DNA of 59,924 nt from Branchiostoma floridae (lineage: Eukaryota > Chordata > Leptocardii > Amphioxiformes > Branchiostomatidae): contig NC_049992.1 of NCBI RefSeq assembly GCF_000003815.2, positions 16,656,543 through 16,716,466 of the forward strand, in the 5' to 3' direction. The notes under the pieces are model-generated. The model was not told the origin of the DNA and ran no database searches. It saw only the letters and a program-made list of their open reading frames with translations. Both the position numbers and the translations under genes were made by a program. This document shows, one piece after another, positions 1-11,128 of the stretch. How positions within the stretch are numbered: the stretch's first letter is position 1; every line of letters begins with the position of its first letter.

Positions 1-15
1 CTGCTTGGAGAGTAG
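1..15. repeat. Terminal repeat of a palindromic MITE cut by the window edge
   Basis: The first 15 bases read as the reverse complement of the TACTCTCCAAGCAG terminus that recurs at about 1182, 2318-2953, 8093 and 53183. The rest of this copy lies outside the window. Confidence 0.6.
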
Positions 16-56
16 ACAAATTGCACGTACGGCAGGTTGTGCCCTTAGCTTTAGTC

Positions 57-224
57 AAGCTAGCTGTGTATACGTGATATCGGGACTCAGGCTGATATTT
101 CCCGTGTTCCAGGTATCAGAGGGAACACGTGTTTGTGGAGAGACACGCCACAACTCGAGCTAGCCGTGTGCACGTGTTCCCGGGACTCGGGCTGGTATTT
201 CCCGTGTTCCTGGTATCAGAGGGA
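57..224. repeat. Two-copy tandem duplication, 100-base offset
   Basis: A block of about 68 bases at 57-124 recurs at 157-224 with an exact offset of 100 and around 85 percent identity. Both copies share a GGGACTC core, the phrase TTTCCCGTGTTCC and the end TATCAGAGGGA. No coding potential is visible. A perfect CRE octamer (TGACGTCA) follows at about 233-240. Confidence 0.75.
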
Positions 225-424
225 TGGGCGCGTGACGTCATCTCTTGCATCAGTTACGCAGAACGTTTGTTAGGTTAGCAGGTGTACTGTGACACTTCAG
301 CCACCTCACTCCACTAAATACGGACTGTTCCAAAATGACAAGTAGTAGGAGGCAATGTTAGAATCTTAAGGTTAGGTTCAAATAGTATTATACAAGGTCT
401 TCTGAGATCAGATTGTCAGTTTAT

Positions 425-524
425 AGTTTTTTTAATGTGTATGAATTGTATAGTTTGTGTTTTTATGTTTGTATAGCTTCTTCTATGGGTTGTATACCTG
501 GAATAAAGAAATTCAATTCAAAAT
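425..524 (+). repeat. Probable 3' tail of a LINE
   Basis: T-rich sequence ends in an AATAAAG signal followed by ATTCAATTCAA, the kind of tail seen at the 3' ends of CR1/L2-like LINEs in invertebrate chordates. No reverse-transcriptase reading frame precedes it here, so only the untranslated tail is supported. Confidence 0.4.
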
Positions 525-665
525 CCCTAGCAGGCCTGATGTTAGGAAAAGCATTTTACACCTATTTAATTCACCACTTGACCGGGTGAAAACGGATGGG
601 AAGTAGCGTGTTTGAAGAGAGCCACACCGAGCACATTAAAGAACCCACCACACTTATTACGGCAT
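525..665 (+). repeat. tRNA-type SINE body fragment
   Basis: This stretch contains the ordered phrases of a SINE family seen elsewhere in the window: a CCCTAGCAGGCC start, an AGGAAA-GCA segment, an ACCGGGTGAAAA segment, then GAGAGCCACACC and AAAGAACCCACCACAC. The best preserved relative is at 13398-13830. The Pol III promoter half is missing. Confidence 0.6.
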
Positions 666-1181
666 ATACACGTCCATCCAGATGTCAAACCTTACACAGT
701 CCGGTCTTACGCATACATAAGATTACGCAAAACAAGCAAACAAATAACTAAAATAGACTCATGTTGTGCATTTTTCATTTCGACGTTTTCAGATCAACTT
801 CATAAAATCCGCCCCGCACGATTTGTGCATGCCATGACCCGCCCATAGCTAGGTTTAATACTTTAAATCCATCCAGTACAACCACCCTGCGATATACTTG
901 ATTTAGAAAAGGGACTGCAGCTGTTGTCTGGATGGAGTTGATATAGCACAACAGTCGTGAACTCTGCCCTAGCCACTAATGGAATACCTATGGCGTGTTG
1001 TAAAGAAGATGCGTCAAGCGCCAAGGTATTATATTACGTTGGAAATTCTACGTATTGAACCAAAGTTCTCGGAAACCCCCTAAGGCTTGCAGGTCAAAGA
1101 TTTGTCTTGGGTCTTTAATGTCAAAGCGACCGTAGCGCGGTAGTAAAAAATTTAAGTTGTCCTCTGTGCAATTGTAATTTC

Positions 1182-1248
1182 TACTCTCCAAGCAGAGGTT
1201 AGGCTACGCTTAAAAAGACGTCAAAGATCAAGCCTGGGTTTAAACTCT
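1182..1248. repeat. Internally deleted palindromic MITE copy
   Basis: The left terminus TACTCTCCAAGCAGAGGTTA is followed closely by AAAAAGACGTC and ATCAAGCCTG, which sit about 130 bases further from the left end in the fuller copy at 8093-8261. This looks like the same family with its centre lost. Confidence 0.5.
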
Positions 1249-1437
1249 CTCTGTGCAAACTTTCCCCCAAATTTATGTATCAATTTAGATCTATTGGTTT
1301 GACTGTTCAGCGCGCACAGCCAGGGCTGCCCAACTAGCCTGTGGCTATTACAAAGGGCTTACCCTGCTGACAAAAACAGAAACAACACAAATAGAAGTAC
1401 ATGTGCATAAAAAGATAAAATGAAAATAAAGAGGGAC

Positions 1438-1672
1438 ATACTTAAGCAACGCGCGGTCCGGATAGTACTTGGATGGGGGACCAACCAAGGACGTCCGGAT
1501 TGCTGTAGCCTCACGAAGCTTTCCACGAAATCGTCTTCCGGGAGGGACGTAAAACGGGGGTCCCGTGCTCGAGGAGGTGCCTCGACCACGTTAAACAGCC
1601 TCATTACCCACACTTTGGGTCCCTACTGGCTGCAAAATACACCCGATATTAGTATTATTATTATATACACAT
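1438..1672 (+). mobile_element. 5S rRNA-derived SINE, 5' truncated
   Basis: The stretch from about 1440 reproduces the second half of a eukaryotic 5S rRNA: TTAAGCAACG, then AGTACTTGGATGGGGGACC, then GGATTGCTGTAGCCT. A unique body and a short (ATT)n tail follow at about 1648-1670. A fuller copy with the 5S start lies at 8294-8563. The 5S internal promoter is incomplete here, so transcription is unlikely. Confidence 0.75.
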
Positions 1673-2317
1673 GGTGTAAGATAGGGTACTCCAAACCTAT
1701 AATCTCGAAACGTATGTAACAACAAAGCAGCAGAAGAATTTTCAATGTATGAATTTGTTAGCAACCTCTCGAACGTAATTGTTTTATTATACTTACCTAC
1801 TACAACACAATAATGATAAAGAGAAAATAGGTTGTAAGCTATACGGCAACTGTTGTTATCATGTTATGTCATTTTATCTATTTATTTATTTATTCAACTT
1901 CACAGATTAAAACAATCTGTGGCATCAAAAAGCTAGTTTCTCTACGAAGCCGGCTCCCCAGAAGATGCGTAAAGATGAGACAATAAAAAGCCTTAATGCA
2001 CTTGTAATAGGTAGTCGTTGTGTAAAGGACTCTTTAGTGGTCTGTAATCTCTGTATGTGTTACGTAATATGCAATAAAGACAAAAAGAGGAGCAAAGCTG
2101 GCGAGAAAGCTACGCGAGTATCAATTTTATTCAGACGAAAATTCTACATTATGCCGTCTCCACATCACACACTTCCTTCCGTTCATCAATCCTGTACCCT
2201 AAGCCGGTTTTTATATTGCACTTCCGGTTTCCGCTGCCATGGCCGGGATGTAGGCAATAATCCACCCAGGCTCTCTGCTACGTGGAGTGAATGATGCAGA
2301 TTCGAGCATGCAGACGG

Positions 2318-2953
2318 TACTCGCCAAGCAGAGGTTCGTTTCCGACTGTTTTTGACGTGGTTTTATGCATTATCATCTGCCTACGATACTAAGTATTATC
2401 TGCCTTGTACTGTTTTCTTTATATGTGTTTCAGCTTAACCTAAAGAAAACAGTACAAAATAGAAAGCCCGATGAAAATTTTCTAAAACGTTACTCTCCAA
2501 TCAGAAGTTCGGCTCCGGCTGTTTTGAGGTGTTTTTGTCGGGCTATCTACCTTGTACTGTTTTCTTGATGTCTTCAAGTTATTAGATCTAAGAAAACAGT
2601 ACAAAATAGAAAGCCCGATAAAATGCCCCAAAACGTTACCCTCCAATCAGAGGTTCGGCTCTGGCTGTTTTGGGTCGTTTTTGTCGGGCTATATATCTAC
2701 CTTGTACTGTTTTCTTTATTTCTTCAAGCTGTTATAACGTTAAGAAAACTATGAAATAGAAAGCCCTATAAAAATTCCTAAAACAGTATTCTCCAAGCAG
2801 AGGTTCGGGCCCCGGCTGTTTTAAGGCTATCCACCCTGTACTGTTTTCTTTATGTCTTCCAGTATAAAGAAAACAGTACAAATAGAAAACCCGATAAAAA
2901 AGCCAATAACACGTCTAAAAAACAGCCGAAGCCGAACCTCTGCTTGGAGAGTA
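2318..2953. repeat. Tandem array of palindromic MITE units
   Basis: Four unit starts resembling TACTCTCCAAGCAGAGGTTC lie at 2318, 2491, 2637 and 2787. The array closes with the inverted terminus, AACCTCTGCTTGGAGAGTA, ending at 2953. Each unit has its own inner hairpin built from TTGTACTGTTTTCTT and AAGAAAACAGTACAAA arms. Units are about 146-173 bases long. The family occurs as single copies at 8093 and 53183. Short open frames here come from the repeat and are not genes. Confidence 0.8.
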
Positions 2954-3440
2954 CGTATATGGCGAGTTACATAAAAACTCACGCGGAAAAGGCGCTCTCT
3001 TCAGTTTTGCCATGAACGCAAAAAAGCGATACTGACCATATACGGTAGTTACCAAACGCATATCCGCAATTTTATTGCTTTGTGAGGATGATCACTGGAA
3101 CAGGAGGAGATGGCATCTCTTTTGGTAATCATCGCGGGATAACTATCTAGTCCTATTCCTGTTGACCTCGTGTAGTCATATCTACGTCTTCACGTCAGAT
3201 CTAGATCAAGAGTCAGAAAATGGCGCTCTAAAAATAGCCGCACACGTCACTGCGCTAATCAGTTATAGTACTAGTAACTCCATGAGGAAGAAATTGCCAT
3301 TCTCTCTCTTTTCCAAATAAACTGTGCCCCGTGCCATTTCTCGCTATCTTTGTTACCTTACATTTAGCGCCCTCAGATGTTGTGCCGCGCCAAAAACTAT
3401 AAGGACAGTCGTTAATTATCGCTGTCTCCTTTCGCGTGGC
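2954..3440. other. No gene or repeat recognised
   Basis: Unique-looking intergenic sequence between the palindrome array and the CpG-rich block. A 175-codon open frame on the minus strand (3255-3782) overlaps it, but it shows no domain and its CpG-rich composition makes long open frames more likely by chance. Confidence 0.5.
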
Positions 3441-3935
3441 TGTTACAGTAATCACAGGGGATCGATCTTTGCTGCATATGGCGGAATGATGTCTCTTCCT
3501 CCTGCCATCATTATACAGTCTTCCCCGTGCCACCACCCCGCGCATCTCATGGTATCGCCCGGGATCGCGCGCCTCGCTACCTGTGAACGCCGGGCATTTC
3601 CATTTGAATACCTGCGCCGGGATAGGTACAGGTAGACTAGAGGCCACAACCCGGAAAAGAACAGAGGCAAAAGCCCGTGCCCAAGCTCCGTGTACAGCAG
3701 GGATCCTGTCACGTTGCACAGTGTGAGTGTGTGTATGATGACGCAGCGTTCCGTGCTCGCCACCTTCTGAGGTTAGGGTCATTTCACTTTCAGATCCGTC
3801 GGGTCCCAGGTGGCACCGAGGAAGACTTCCCTCTCCAGGGCACCTTACGGACCGCGCGTTTGTCTGTCTAGCTCACGGGGACTCCGGTAGCGGTGTCAGG
3901 TCGTACCAGGTGTGCCACACGCTACCTTATAGCGC
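3440..3935 (+). promoter_or_regulatory. CpG-rich block upstream of a candidate first exon
   Basis: GC and CpG content rise clearly compared with flanking AT-rich DNA. The block leads directly into the ATG at 3936, with an in-frame TAG just 6 bases before it. I see no good TATA box. It is best read as a promoter and 5' untranslated region if the downstream exon is real. Confidence 0.35.
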
Positions 3936-4072
3936 ATGATGAAGGGGCAAGTGGACCTACCGCTGATGAAGCCAAACCACGGGCTACCGCGGGGCCTGAA
4001 CCCGGTCCTGGGTCTGCCAATGTCGCCGCCAATGTCACACCAACAGGCCTACGGCGCACCGTACTACAATAC
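3936..4072 (+). CDS. Candidate first coding exon, Pro/Met-rich N-terminus
   Basis: Two adjacent ATG codons (3936, 3939) open a 45-codon frame ending at a strong splice donor, GTGAGTAT, at 4073. The second ATG has an A at -3. An in-frame TAG at 3930 fixes the start. The peptide begins MMKGQVDLPLMKP and is rich in Pro, Met, Gly and Tyr, ending in QQAYGAPYYN. This composition is typical of a disordered N-terminal region and unlike the chance frames around it. Without splicing the frame would stop at 4074. The exon ends in phase 2. That would join in frame to the exon at 37344 of the RTP-like gene, but the distance is 33 kb and a one-in-three chance match is possible. I do not recognise the protein; it could belong to a gene whose other exons I missed. 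Confidence 0.4.
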
Positions 4073-5160
4073 GTGAGTATATCATACAACTTCCTTTCGC
4101 TATTGTGTGGAAGCGTACTTGGTAGTTCTAACGCGTGTGTACGCCAGTGGGATGGGCCACCCGATAGAATCAGGTGGATGGGTACACCTGCTACCGTTGT
4201 TGCAACACTGCAGTCCCACCGCGCTAACATAAACACACATCCCACCTGCCGCAGGCCACCAAGCACATACCTCGTTTGTCACCTTGTAAAAACACAAGTG
4301 GGCGGGGAGAGGGGGTTGGGCAAGGGTCTATAACTTCTGTTTAGACCCACGAGTTCCGGAATGACATGTTATTGGCAGCGTTACAACAACTACAAAGGTG
4401 GAGGTTCCAACTAATAAAGTCCGGCTATTTTCAATCAATAGAATATGATGTGACGCTTGACTGACACCTGTTATACATGTGTCACACTGACGTGCACGTA
4501 TTGTGTTGTACTAGAAGGAAGTAAAGTGTTCACATGTTCCTAAGTGCAGGGGAGTTTACTATCTGCCTTCGTTGTAGATTCGCTTCGATGATTGTTTGGA
4601 ATAAATATAGATTATTTACACCTCTCCCTCATGCACAAATAGCATGCTAGGGAGATTTCATTTAGCGTGAAGTCGTGAAAGGCGTTCTGTTCCGCATACA
4701 CCATTGCGTGAGGAAGGACGGAATAGTACAACGCTTCTGAGTGTTACACGTGTCACAACATGGCACTATACAAGCGTACATGGTATGCGTTTTATAGATT
4801 ATTCGAATTATACGCTGCAGTCTTCAAAAGACATCTCCCTTTTCCACCTAGCCGTGTTTCTCTGGTTGGTACTGAGTCATAATGCTTCATCTTCCTCCGC
4901 TCCGCATGTTTTGTGTGAAGAGAGGGGGCGGAATATAAAGTAGCTTTTGAAAATCAATTTAGGAAAGTACGCTCTGGGCGAAGGCCGAGGATTGCAGCAC
5001 AGTCACTACTCAGTACCTGCTGAAGTTTGCCGCTGTATTACGCAGAAATTTCACAACATGCGCGATCTAACGTTATTTGTGTGTAGAACTGGGAGCGTTA
5101 CGTAACGTCATCGGCCGCTCCCTTCCCGTTTGTTTTAGAACACGTGTTCTGAAACTGGTC
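4073..5160. other. Gene-free stretch
   Basis: AT-richer sequence follows the candidate donor. I see no exon, repeat family or RNA gene that I can support. Confidence 0.5.
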
Positions 5161-5211
5161 AAATGGAGTACTATGTGGCTGTAGTCATCGATCTGGACTT
5201 CCACGTGCACG

Positions 5212-5640
5212 AAAACACACACGTACACACACACAGACGCGTGCACACACGCACACACACACACAGACGCTCGCACACAGACGCGCGTACACACGCACAT
5301 ACGCACAAACAAACACACGCACACAGACGCATGCACATACAGACGCACGTATACGCAAAGACGTGCACATACAGACACACCCTGACACGCGCATACAGAC
5401 GCACATACACACATACACACACAGACGCGCACACACACACGAACACACACACATATAAAGTGAGAGAGAGAAGGAAACAGACATACGCACATACATACGC
5501 ACACAATCACATACACAGACACGTACACACACACATACACACATACAAACTCGCACATGTACACAGACAAGCGCGCGCGCACACACACAAACACACACGT
5601 AGACACACACACACACACACACACGAACACGCGCACACAA
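5212..5640. repeat. (CA)n compound microsatellite
   Basis: About 430 bases of CA dinucleotides broken by GACG, GCGC and ATA variants. Long open frames on both strands across this tract (His/Thr-rich on +, Cys/Val-rich on -) are products of the dinucleotide and are not genes. Confidence 0.95.
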
Positions 5641-5879
5641 TGTAATACTATTTTCTGAGGACAGGCGAGTGGCATGGCTAGAATTCTAAAATATATCCAC
5701 ATGTATCTTACCAGCAAGCCAGCTACCTTCCTATATATAAAATGTATTATATATAGGGCCTATTCGAAGAAGACGTGTCGACATTTCTCGGTACGGTTTG
5801 GGCAGGTGCAGCTTTTATACCTTGACTGTGCTGCGATCTGCGGCCGTGGATGCGGTCGGCGTTACCATGCAGATGAATA

Positions 5880-6910
5880 AGTGGGCGTGTGACGCAAGGA
5901 CGGGGGCCCGCGCTTTCTCCAAAACTCTCTCGATTAGGCAAATACGCCGCTGCGTCGTCGGATGACAACAACCTGCCTCTCGCCTGGCTGGCACGGGTTG
6001 GCGGCCTCCCCTGCGTAAATCAGCCGGAGCAACCTGCAGAGTAGGTCAGGTGGACATCACCACCTTATGGCGATGCACCTCCACAGACAGTATGGCGGCG
6101 CTGTCCACCCCCCCTCTAGGAACCTCTCCCCCTTCGCCTCTCAAAGGTGGGTGGTGCACCGATCATGTGGCGTGTCCGTGCCGTGCACAGTCGTCATCCG
6201 TTCTTCGAAATATTTCGGTTGTCATGACAACCTGTGTCCCCCGGAAAAATATTGTTTTAAAGGGAAATCGTAGCATGCGTTCCGTACCCGCCATGAATTA
6301 TTCATAAGGGGGTGTGTGTGGGTAGGAGGCGGCGGCAGGGGCGGATCGCCCCGGGGAAGGGATTATTACCGCACCGTCGTGTCGAACGTGTCCACCCGTG
6401 ATCCGGACTCGCCCGCCTCCGTTCGCCCAGCTGCCAAGGCCGCGCGCGTTTTCCTTTCTGCCGATAGTAAGGTCCCTCATGTGTATTCTGTGACGTCGGC
6501 CGTTCATTCATAAGTCTCCCTTCTCCCGCTACGCCCGGCGTCTGACGTCAAACACCGTCATGTCGTCATCTCTGGGTCACGTGAGCGCGCCTCTCTTTCC
6601 GCGACGCCAGTTTGTGAATGGCCCGGCGACGTTCATTGACGCCGCGAAGCCTGCGGCCCCTGGGAGCACAGCGGAGGGGAGGAATGCCTGAATCCAAAAA
6701 CGCCAAATATGGCAGAACATAAGCCGGAAAGGGCGTCCCGGGACCGGGCAGCCCGTACTAGCCATCCAACACGTTTGGAGGAAGAAATAACAAAATCGGA
6801 AATTGCTGCTAGAATGCATGACGTCACGGAGGTAGCAAAGTGCCGCGGCCTGCATACAGATGTGTGGACCAGAGTCAATTCGGGTCGTACTCTCGTCCTC
6901 GCCGCGAAGT
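5880..6910 (+). promoter_or_regulatory. CpG-rich region with perfect CRE octamers
   Basis: GC-rich, CpG-rich sequence with TGACGTCA at 6543-6550 and again at 6819-6826. It covers a short open frame, 6709-6912, of 67 codons with a good start context (A at -3, G at +4) beginning MAEHKPERASRDRAARTSH. I do not recognise that peptide. The block could be a promoter or a first exon of an unseen gene. Confidence 0.35.
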
Positions 6911-6999
6911 AGTGCGACAACGCTTTGACATACATTCTTACTACACGACTAGGTGATACTGCAAAACCGTTACATCTACGCATTTCAATCGAGACGTAC

Positions 7000-8090
7000 A
7001 TTGATCTGAATGTCGCTTTGTAATCACGGACATCTACGGCGCAGCATCTCTCTCTCAGAACCTACTTGTGCATTCATGGCAGGACCCATCAAGGTTTTAT
7101 CCGCAGCTAGCAATCAATATTCTCCTTCCCCCACTTCCATTCATACAATACTCTCAAGCGCGGGCAGATGCTTAAGAGGCCGCAAAACATATCCGCCCAC
7201 ACAGGGCCATGGTGGGAAGATGGGGATGAAAGGGGGGGCATTAGAGGTCAGAAATTAAGCGAGATATTTCAGCCTTCCTGGAAATCATTGATGTAAACTA
7301 ATTAGTACCGATGGATGTGATGATCTCTGAAACACTTTTTATGTCCTCCTTGTGCGTGAGATATGATTCCTTATCGTAAATAGTTTGCATTTTTGAAAAG
7401 GGGGTTTCAATTTTTGATGATGGGTATATTGGATCCCAGGATCTCATATTGAATAAGATGTAATAGTCTGCGGATTTTGTCACAATATATAACACTCTTG
7501 ATATGTCATGATGCATACTTTATTGTCGCCAACGGAGATCGCCAGTGTTCCCAATGGTATGTACCTGGATGAGATAAAAGTACCTGCGCTAGTGTGGGCT
7601 GAACAACTCCTCCGAAAATTACTTCAAGTGCCGCTCTCCTTTTGTTTATTTATGGCTGCTCAATCTAATTTTCCCATCCGATTACGATATTCTTTATTGG
7701 TCATAGAATCACGTATCACCCCCTCCCTCCTCCGCTGCTTTTTTTGGCCATGTATATTCGTTTCTTCACATTTATTGGTTTGTTCAGCTTATATAATATA
7801 AGCGATAACTAACTTTTTATCTACACCTCCGCTCCCTCCATACATGTGGGATCTTAATGCACTTGGGGCACCGGTGCGACACTGCGGGGTTCGAAAGATT
7901 ACTCAACGAATTTTAGAGATAAAGAACGAATTTTCTTAAGTTTTGTGTATTTTGTTGTCTTCTTTGTCACGCTTTTACGTATTAAACAAAATCTAAATTA
8001 TACAAAAATGGCGATGATAATACAACAGTGCCGAAGTAAACGAACCCCGCAGTGCCGCACCGGTGCTCCAAAATACAGTGAGATACCACC
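7000..8090. other. Gene-free stretch
   Basis: Mixed AT-rich sequence without recognisable exons, RNA genes or clear repeats. Confidence 0.4.
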
Positions 8091-8092
8091 TT

Positions 8093-8261
8093 TACTCTCC
8101 AAGCAGAGGTTAGGCTATAGCTTGTTTTAGACGCATTTTTAGGAGTTTTTGTCGGACTTCGTTGATCAACAGGAAGAAAACCTGACAAAATAGAAAGCCT
8201 GATAGAAATGGCTAAAAAAGACATCCAAATCAAGCCTGATCTTCACATATAGCCTGGAGAG
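8093..8261. mobile_element. Palindromic MITE, single copy
   Basis: It starts TACTCTCCAAGCAGAGGTTA and ends near AGCCTGGAGAG. The inner halves, for example GTTTTTGTCGG and CTGACAAAATAGAAAGC, resemble the units at 2318-2953. The right terminus is degraded relative to the left. Confidence 0.6.
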
Positions 8262-8293
8262 CAACTTTTCATGCCCCTCGTGACAACTTGGAA

Positions 8294-8563
8294 GACGGCC
8301 GCGTGGCGCGTTGGTACACCCGATCCCTCGATCTCGGAAGTTAAGCAACGCGCGGTCCGGACAGTACTTGGATCGGGGACCAACCAAGGACGTCCGGATT
8401 GCTGTAGCCTCACGAAGCTTTCCACGAAATCGTCTTCCGGGAGGGACGTAAAACGGGCGGGTCCCGTGCTCGAGGAGGTGCCTCGACCACGTTAAACAGC
8501 CTCATTACCCTCACTTTGGGTACCTACTGGCTGCAAAATACACCCGATATTATTATTATTATT
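8294..8563 (+). mobile_element. 5S rRNA-derived SINE, near full length
   Basis: The 5' part reads like a whole 5S rRNA gene: GACGGCCGCGTGGCGCGTTG, CCCGATCCCTCGATCTCGG, AAGTTAAGC, AGTACTTGGATCGGGGACC and GATTGCTGTAGCCT. This keeps the type 1 Pol III internal promoter region in degenerate form. A unique body and a (TTA)n tail follow. The element is bordered by copies of the same 66-base sequence (8227-8293 and 8564-8635). It belongs to the SINE3-like class by structure; the exact family name is not assigned. Confidence 0.8.
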
Positions 8564-8639
8564 AAATCAAGCCTGATCTTCACATATAGCCTGGAGAGTA
8601 ACTTTTCATGCTCCTCGTGTGTGACAACTTGGAACAACA

Positions 8640-9115
8640 AAAAGAGTTAAGCGACTCAAATAACGACTCCCCTCTTGTGATGAGCCCAACCACTACATGT
8701 ACGTAAAGTTCTTCGGCCAGGAGCATTCATTTACACGTACATGTAGTCCATAGACTATAAAGGTTTTCCATCAATTGTCGAACACGGCATTTGATGTTTA
8801 TTTTCAAGATTTGCTTTAGGATTACCCCGACATCGACAATGCCGGGGTTCAAGAAGGCATTCCACCGTGTTGTTCCAATAGTTTTGTCAATAGCGTCATA
8901 GCGTTAGGATTCAAAAACCACATTTCGGTAAGTACTTTCAGAGATCGACGGTTGATCTTTATCGTACTTAGTAGTATTCGAAATCTCATTTAGTATGTAC
9001 AGCTGACTTTTCCCCACAAATTGCTGTGGCTGATATGGAAGTGGCATCTTTCAATGTTGGGATCTATTGTGTATATACAGGAAATACACATTTGCTTCTG
9101 AGTATGTTTATGCAG
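8640..9115. other. Gene-free stretch with a short inverted repeat
   Basis: An inverted repeat near 8692-8740 pairs CTACATGTACGTAAA with TTTACACGTACATGTAG across a loop of about 25 bases. Nothing else is recognised. Confidence 0.45.
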
Positions 9116-9117
9116 TA

Positions 9118-9300
9118 GGGATGTTCTGGTTCCGATAAGTTTGGTGACTACGATACCCCGGTTCAAATCCTGGGAAGGGCATTTTGGTTCGGGCTGTATC
9201 CATTTTTCGGACGCGACGTAAACTGGGAGGGGGTGTTCGAGAGGGTGTCTCGAGCACGTTGAATAATATCCGAAATCGCACCAAGCTTGTCATTGCTAAA
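9118..9300 (+). mobile_element. tRNA-derived SINE
   Basis: A degenerate box A region is followed by a box B GGTTCAAATCC and the family body phrases GGACGCGACGTAAACTGGG and GTCTCGAGCACGTT. Related copies lie at 14911, 39444 and 40772 (+) and 31638 (-). Confidence 0.7.
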
Positions 9301-9654
9301 AGCCCACAAAAGATACTCTTGCTATTGAGATCATCAAATCAACCAAGGAGCCTTTATCAAAAGATCATCAAATCAACCAAAAGCTCCTTGAATCAACCTA
9401 TTATAGAAAATATGGGACGTTTTATTTTCAACTGCTTTGAAAGAAGAAGTCACCCCCCCAATAGCATCTAAGGTTCTAACCCTATTGTGTATACGGTATG
9501 TACATTCAATCACTTCATCTTTGCACGTTCGAATTTAGATTATTCACTCGTAATTAGCCCACGTACAATCACGTTACGTTTGAACGTCAGTATATGATTT
9601 TATTCACTTACAATTAGCCCCATGGGCATGAATTTGCAATAAAACATTATAATA

Positions 9655-9750
9655 ACGGCAGGCAACCACTCCCTGTAAAATACACCCGCTACAAAAACAG
9701 CAAGTGAACTTGTTAACGTAACTATAGCGCAACATGATAATAAATAACAA
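9655..9750 (+). repeat. SINE tail fragment
   Basis: GCAACCACTCCCTGTAAAAT followed by ACACCCGCTACAAAAACAGC matches the 3' part of the tRNA-derived SINE at 14911-15180. The promoter half is absent. Confidence 0.6.
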
Positions 9751-10154
9751 CATTTTTCCACAAATGCTTGTGGTAGATGTAGATATGAAATCTTTCAATG
9801 TGTATATAGGAGGCTCATATTTGCTTGATATCATTTTCATTCAGTGCCAACTGCCGTGAAGCGACTTGGGGGCAATGTGGCCATTAATTGAATGGCAACC
9901 TCCAAAGTCGATATCAGGAATTGCGTGGGCCCGTTCTCGTCACTATTATCACATAGTATGAACACCTTGATGTTGAGAAGAATATCAGTGCACACAGGAA
10001 AACAATATCCTAAAAATGTATTGTATTTTTGCTATACGAATACATCAGCTCAACACCTTATGCTATTTTTTTATATTGGTGTGTCCCGTTTTAAATCGTA
10101 GGAGGTGGCTTTTCGAAACGGTCGGACTTTAGCTATTTATTTTGTGAAAAGACT

Positions 10155-10390
10155 ATATCATGTCCAGGACAAAGGATACAAAAACCGGAGGTTCTGCTGC
10201 AGTACCAATGCCACACAGCAGGGGGGCCAAAATCGACATTGACCTTCGTATTTGCAACACCTACCCAGATGCATTACAATTATTACATTCCAGCCAGAGA
10301 TTCGTAAGTTATGCCAACCACAAATATTCAGAAACACAGACACACACACAGGCAGACCTCAAACTATACCTCCAATTTCATGAAGGTAAA
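10155..10390 (+). repeat. Unclassified interspersed repeat, copy 1
   Basis: It begins TATATCATGTCCAGGACAAA and runs through GGTTCTGCTGCAGTACCA, CACACAGCAGGGGGGCC, AAATATTCAGAAACACA and CCAATTTCATGAAGG. The same order of phrases recurs at 11275-11520 and, on the minus strand, at 24950-25165. No terminal repeats or protein domain can be seen, so the class is unknown. Confidence 0.65.
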
Positions 10391-11128
10391 AAATTTAGGT
10401 CAAAACGGCGTCCACTCTGGTCCTTCGATGTATTGGGCTAATATGTAGATCTCCAATAGTTCTGGCATCAGATTTGTATTGTCGAAAACGAAGATAAAAT
10501 ACAAAGTTACAGTCACAGGGGTGAAACGTTGTGTTCTCTAAATTTGACCGCCAGGTCATCGTTCGGATCAAGGCCTTCTTTGTTTAACCTTTCTTGTTCC
10601 GTAAATATGTTACCGTGTTTGCATAAGTCATATCTGGGTTGTTTATGTACACGTATAACTATGATCCATATATACCTATAGGCAAAACGTGTAAGTGAAG
10701 GTATGACGCCTTTCAAGGCACTAGTTGTCGTCAGAAAACTTTCAATGCATAAAACTAAACATATTTGAAACTGTTGACATTTAGTGAAACCTAGCAAAGT
10801 TTATGTTGAAATCAGATACCAAACACAGTGTAGTTATCGATCGCTGCCTACCTGTTAAAGTTCCGGGTTTCTGCTCAACTTTAACATACGTGTAATCACA
10901 AAGGTATGCGCCGACCAGCGATTTTACTATTACGTTATCGCCCATTACCTGTCACTGTACATGTGCAAGTCATTTCTTAGAAGAGACAGTACGGAATAGA
11001 CTCAGTGTTGCACATTTTGTTGGATGCATAATCTTTGTTCCAACCACGCTCAAACCCACGTAACTAAACCATTGGAAAACAAGCTGGTATACGTCGATGT
11101 AGGTTAGACATCCAGGTAATAAGATACT

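Noticed and set aside
3255-3782. 175-residue frame on the minus strand
   Set aside because: No domain; the CpG-rich sequence lowers stop-codon frequency; better read as promoter region for the + strand candidate exon.
5073-5717. Cys/Val-rich 214-residue frame and His/Thr-rich frames
   Set aside because: Produced by the (CA)n tract; no non-repetitive domain.
8294-8420. Functional 5S rRNA gene
   Set aside because: The 5S-like part is diverged, fused to a SINE body and tail, and has a truncated sister copy at 1438. It is a retroposon.
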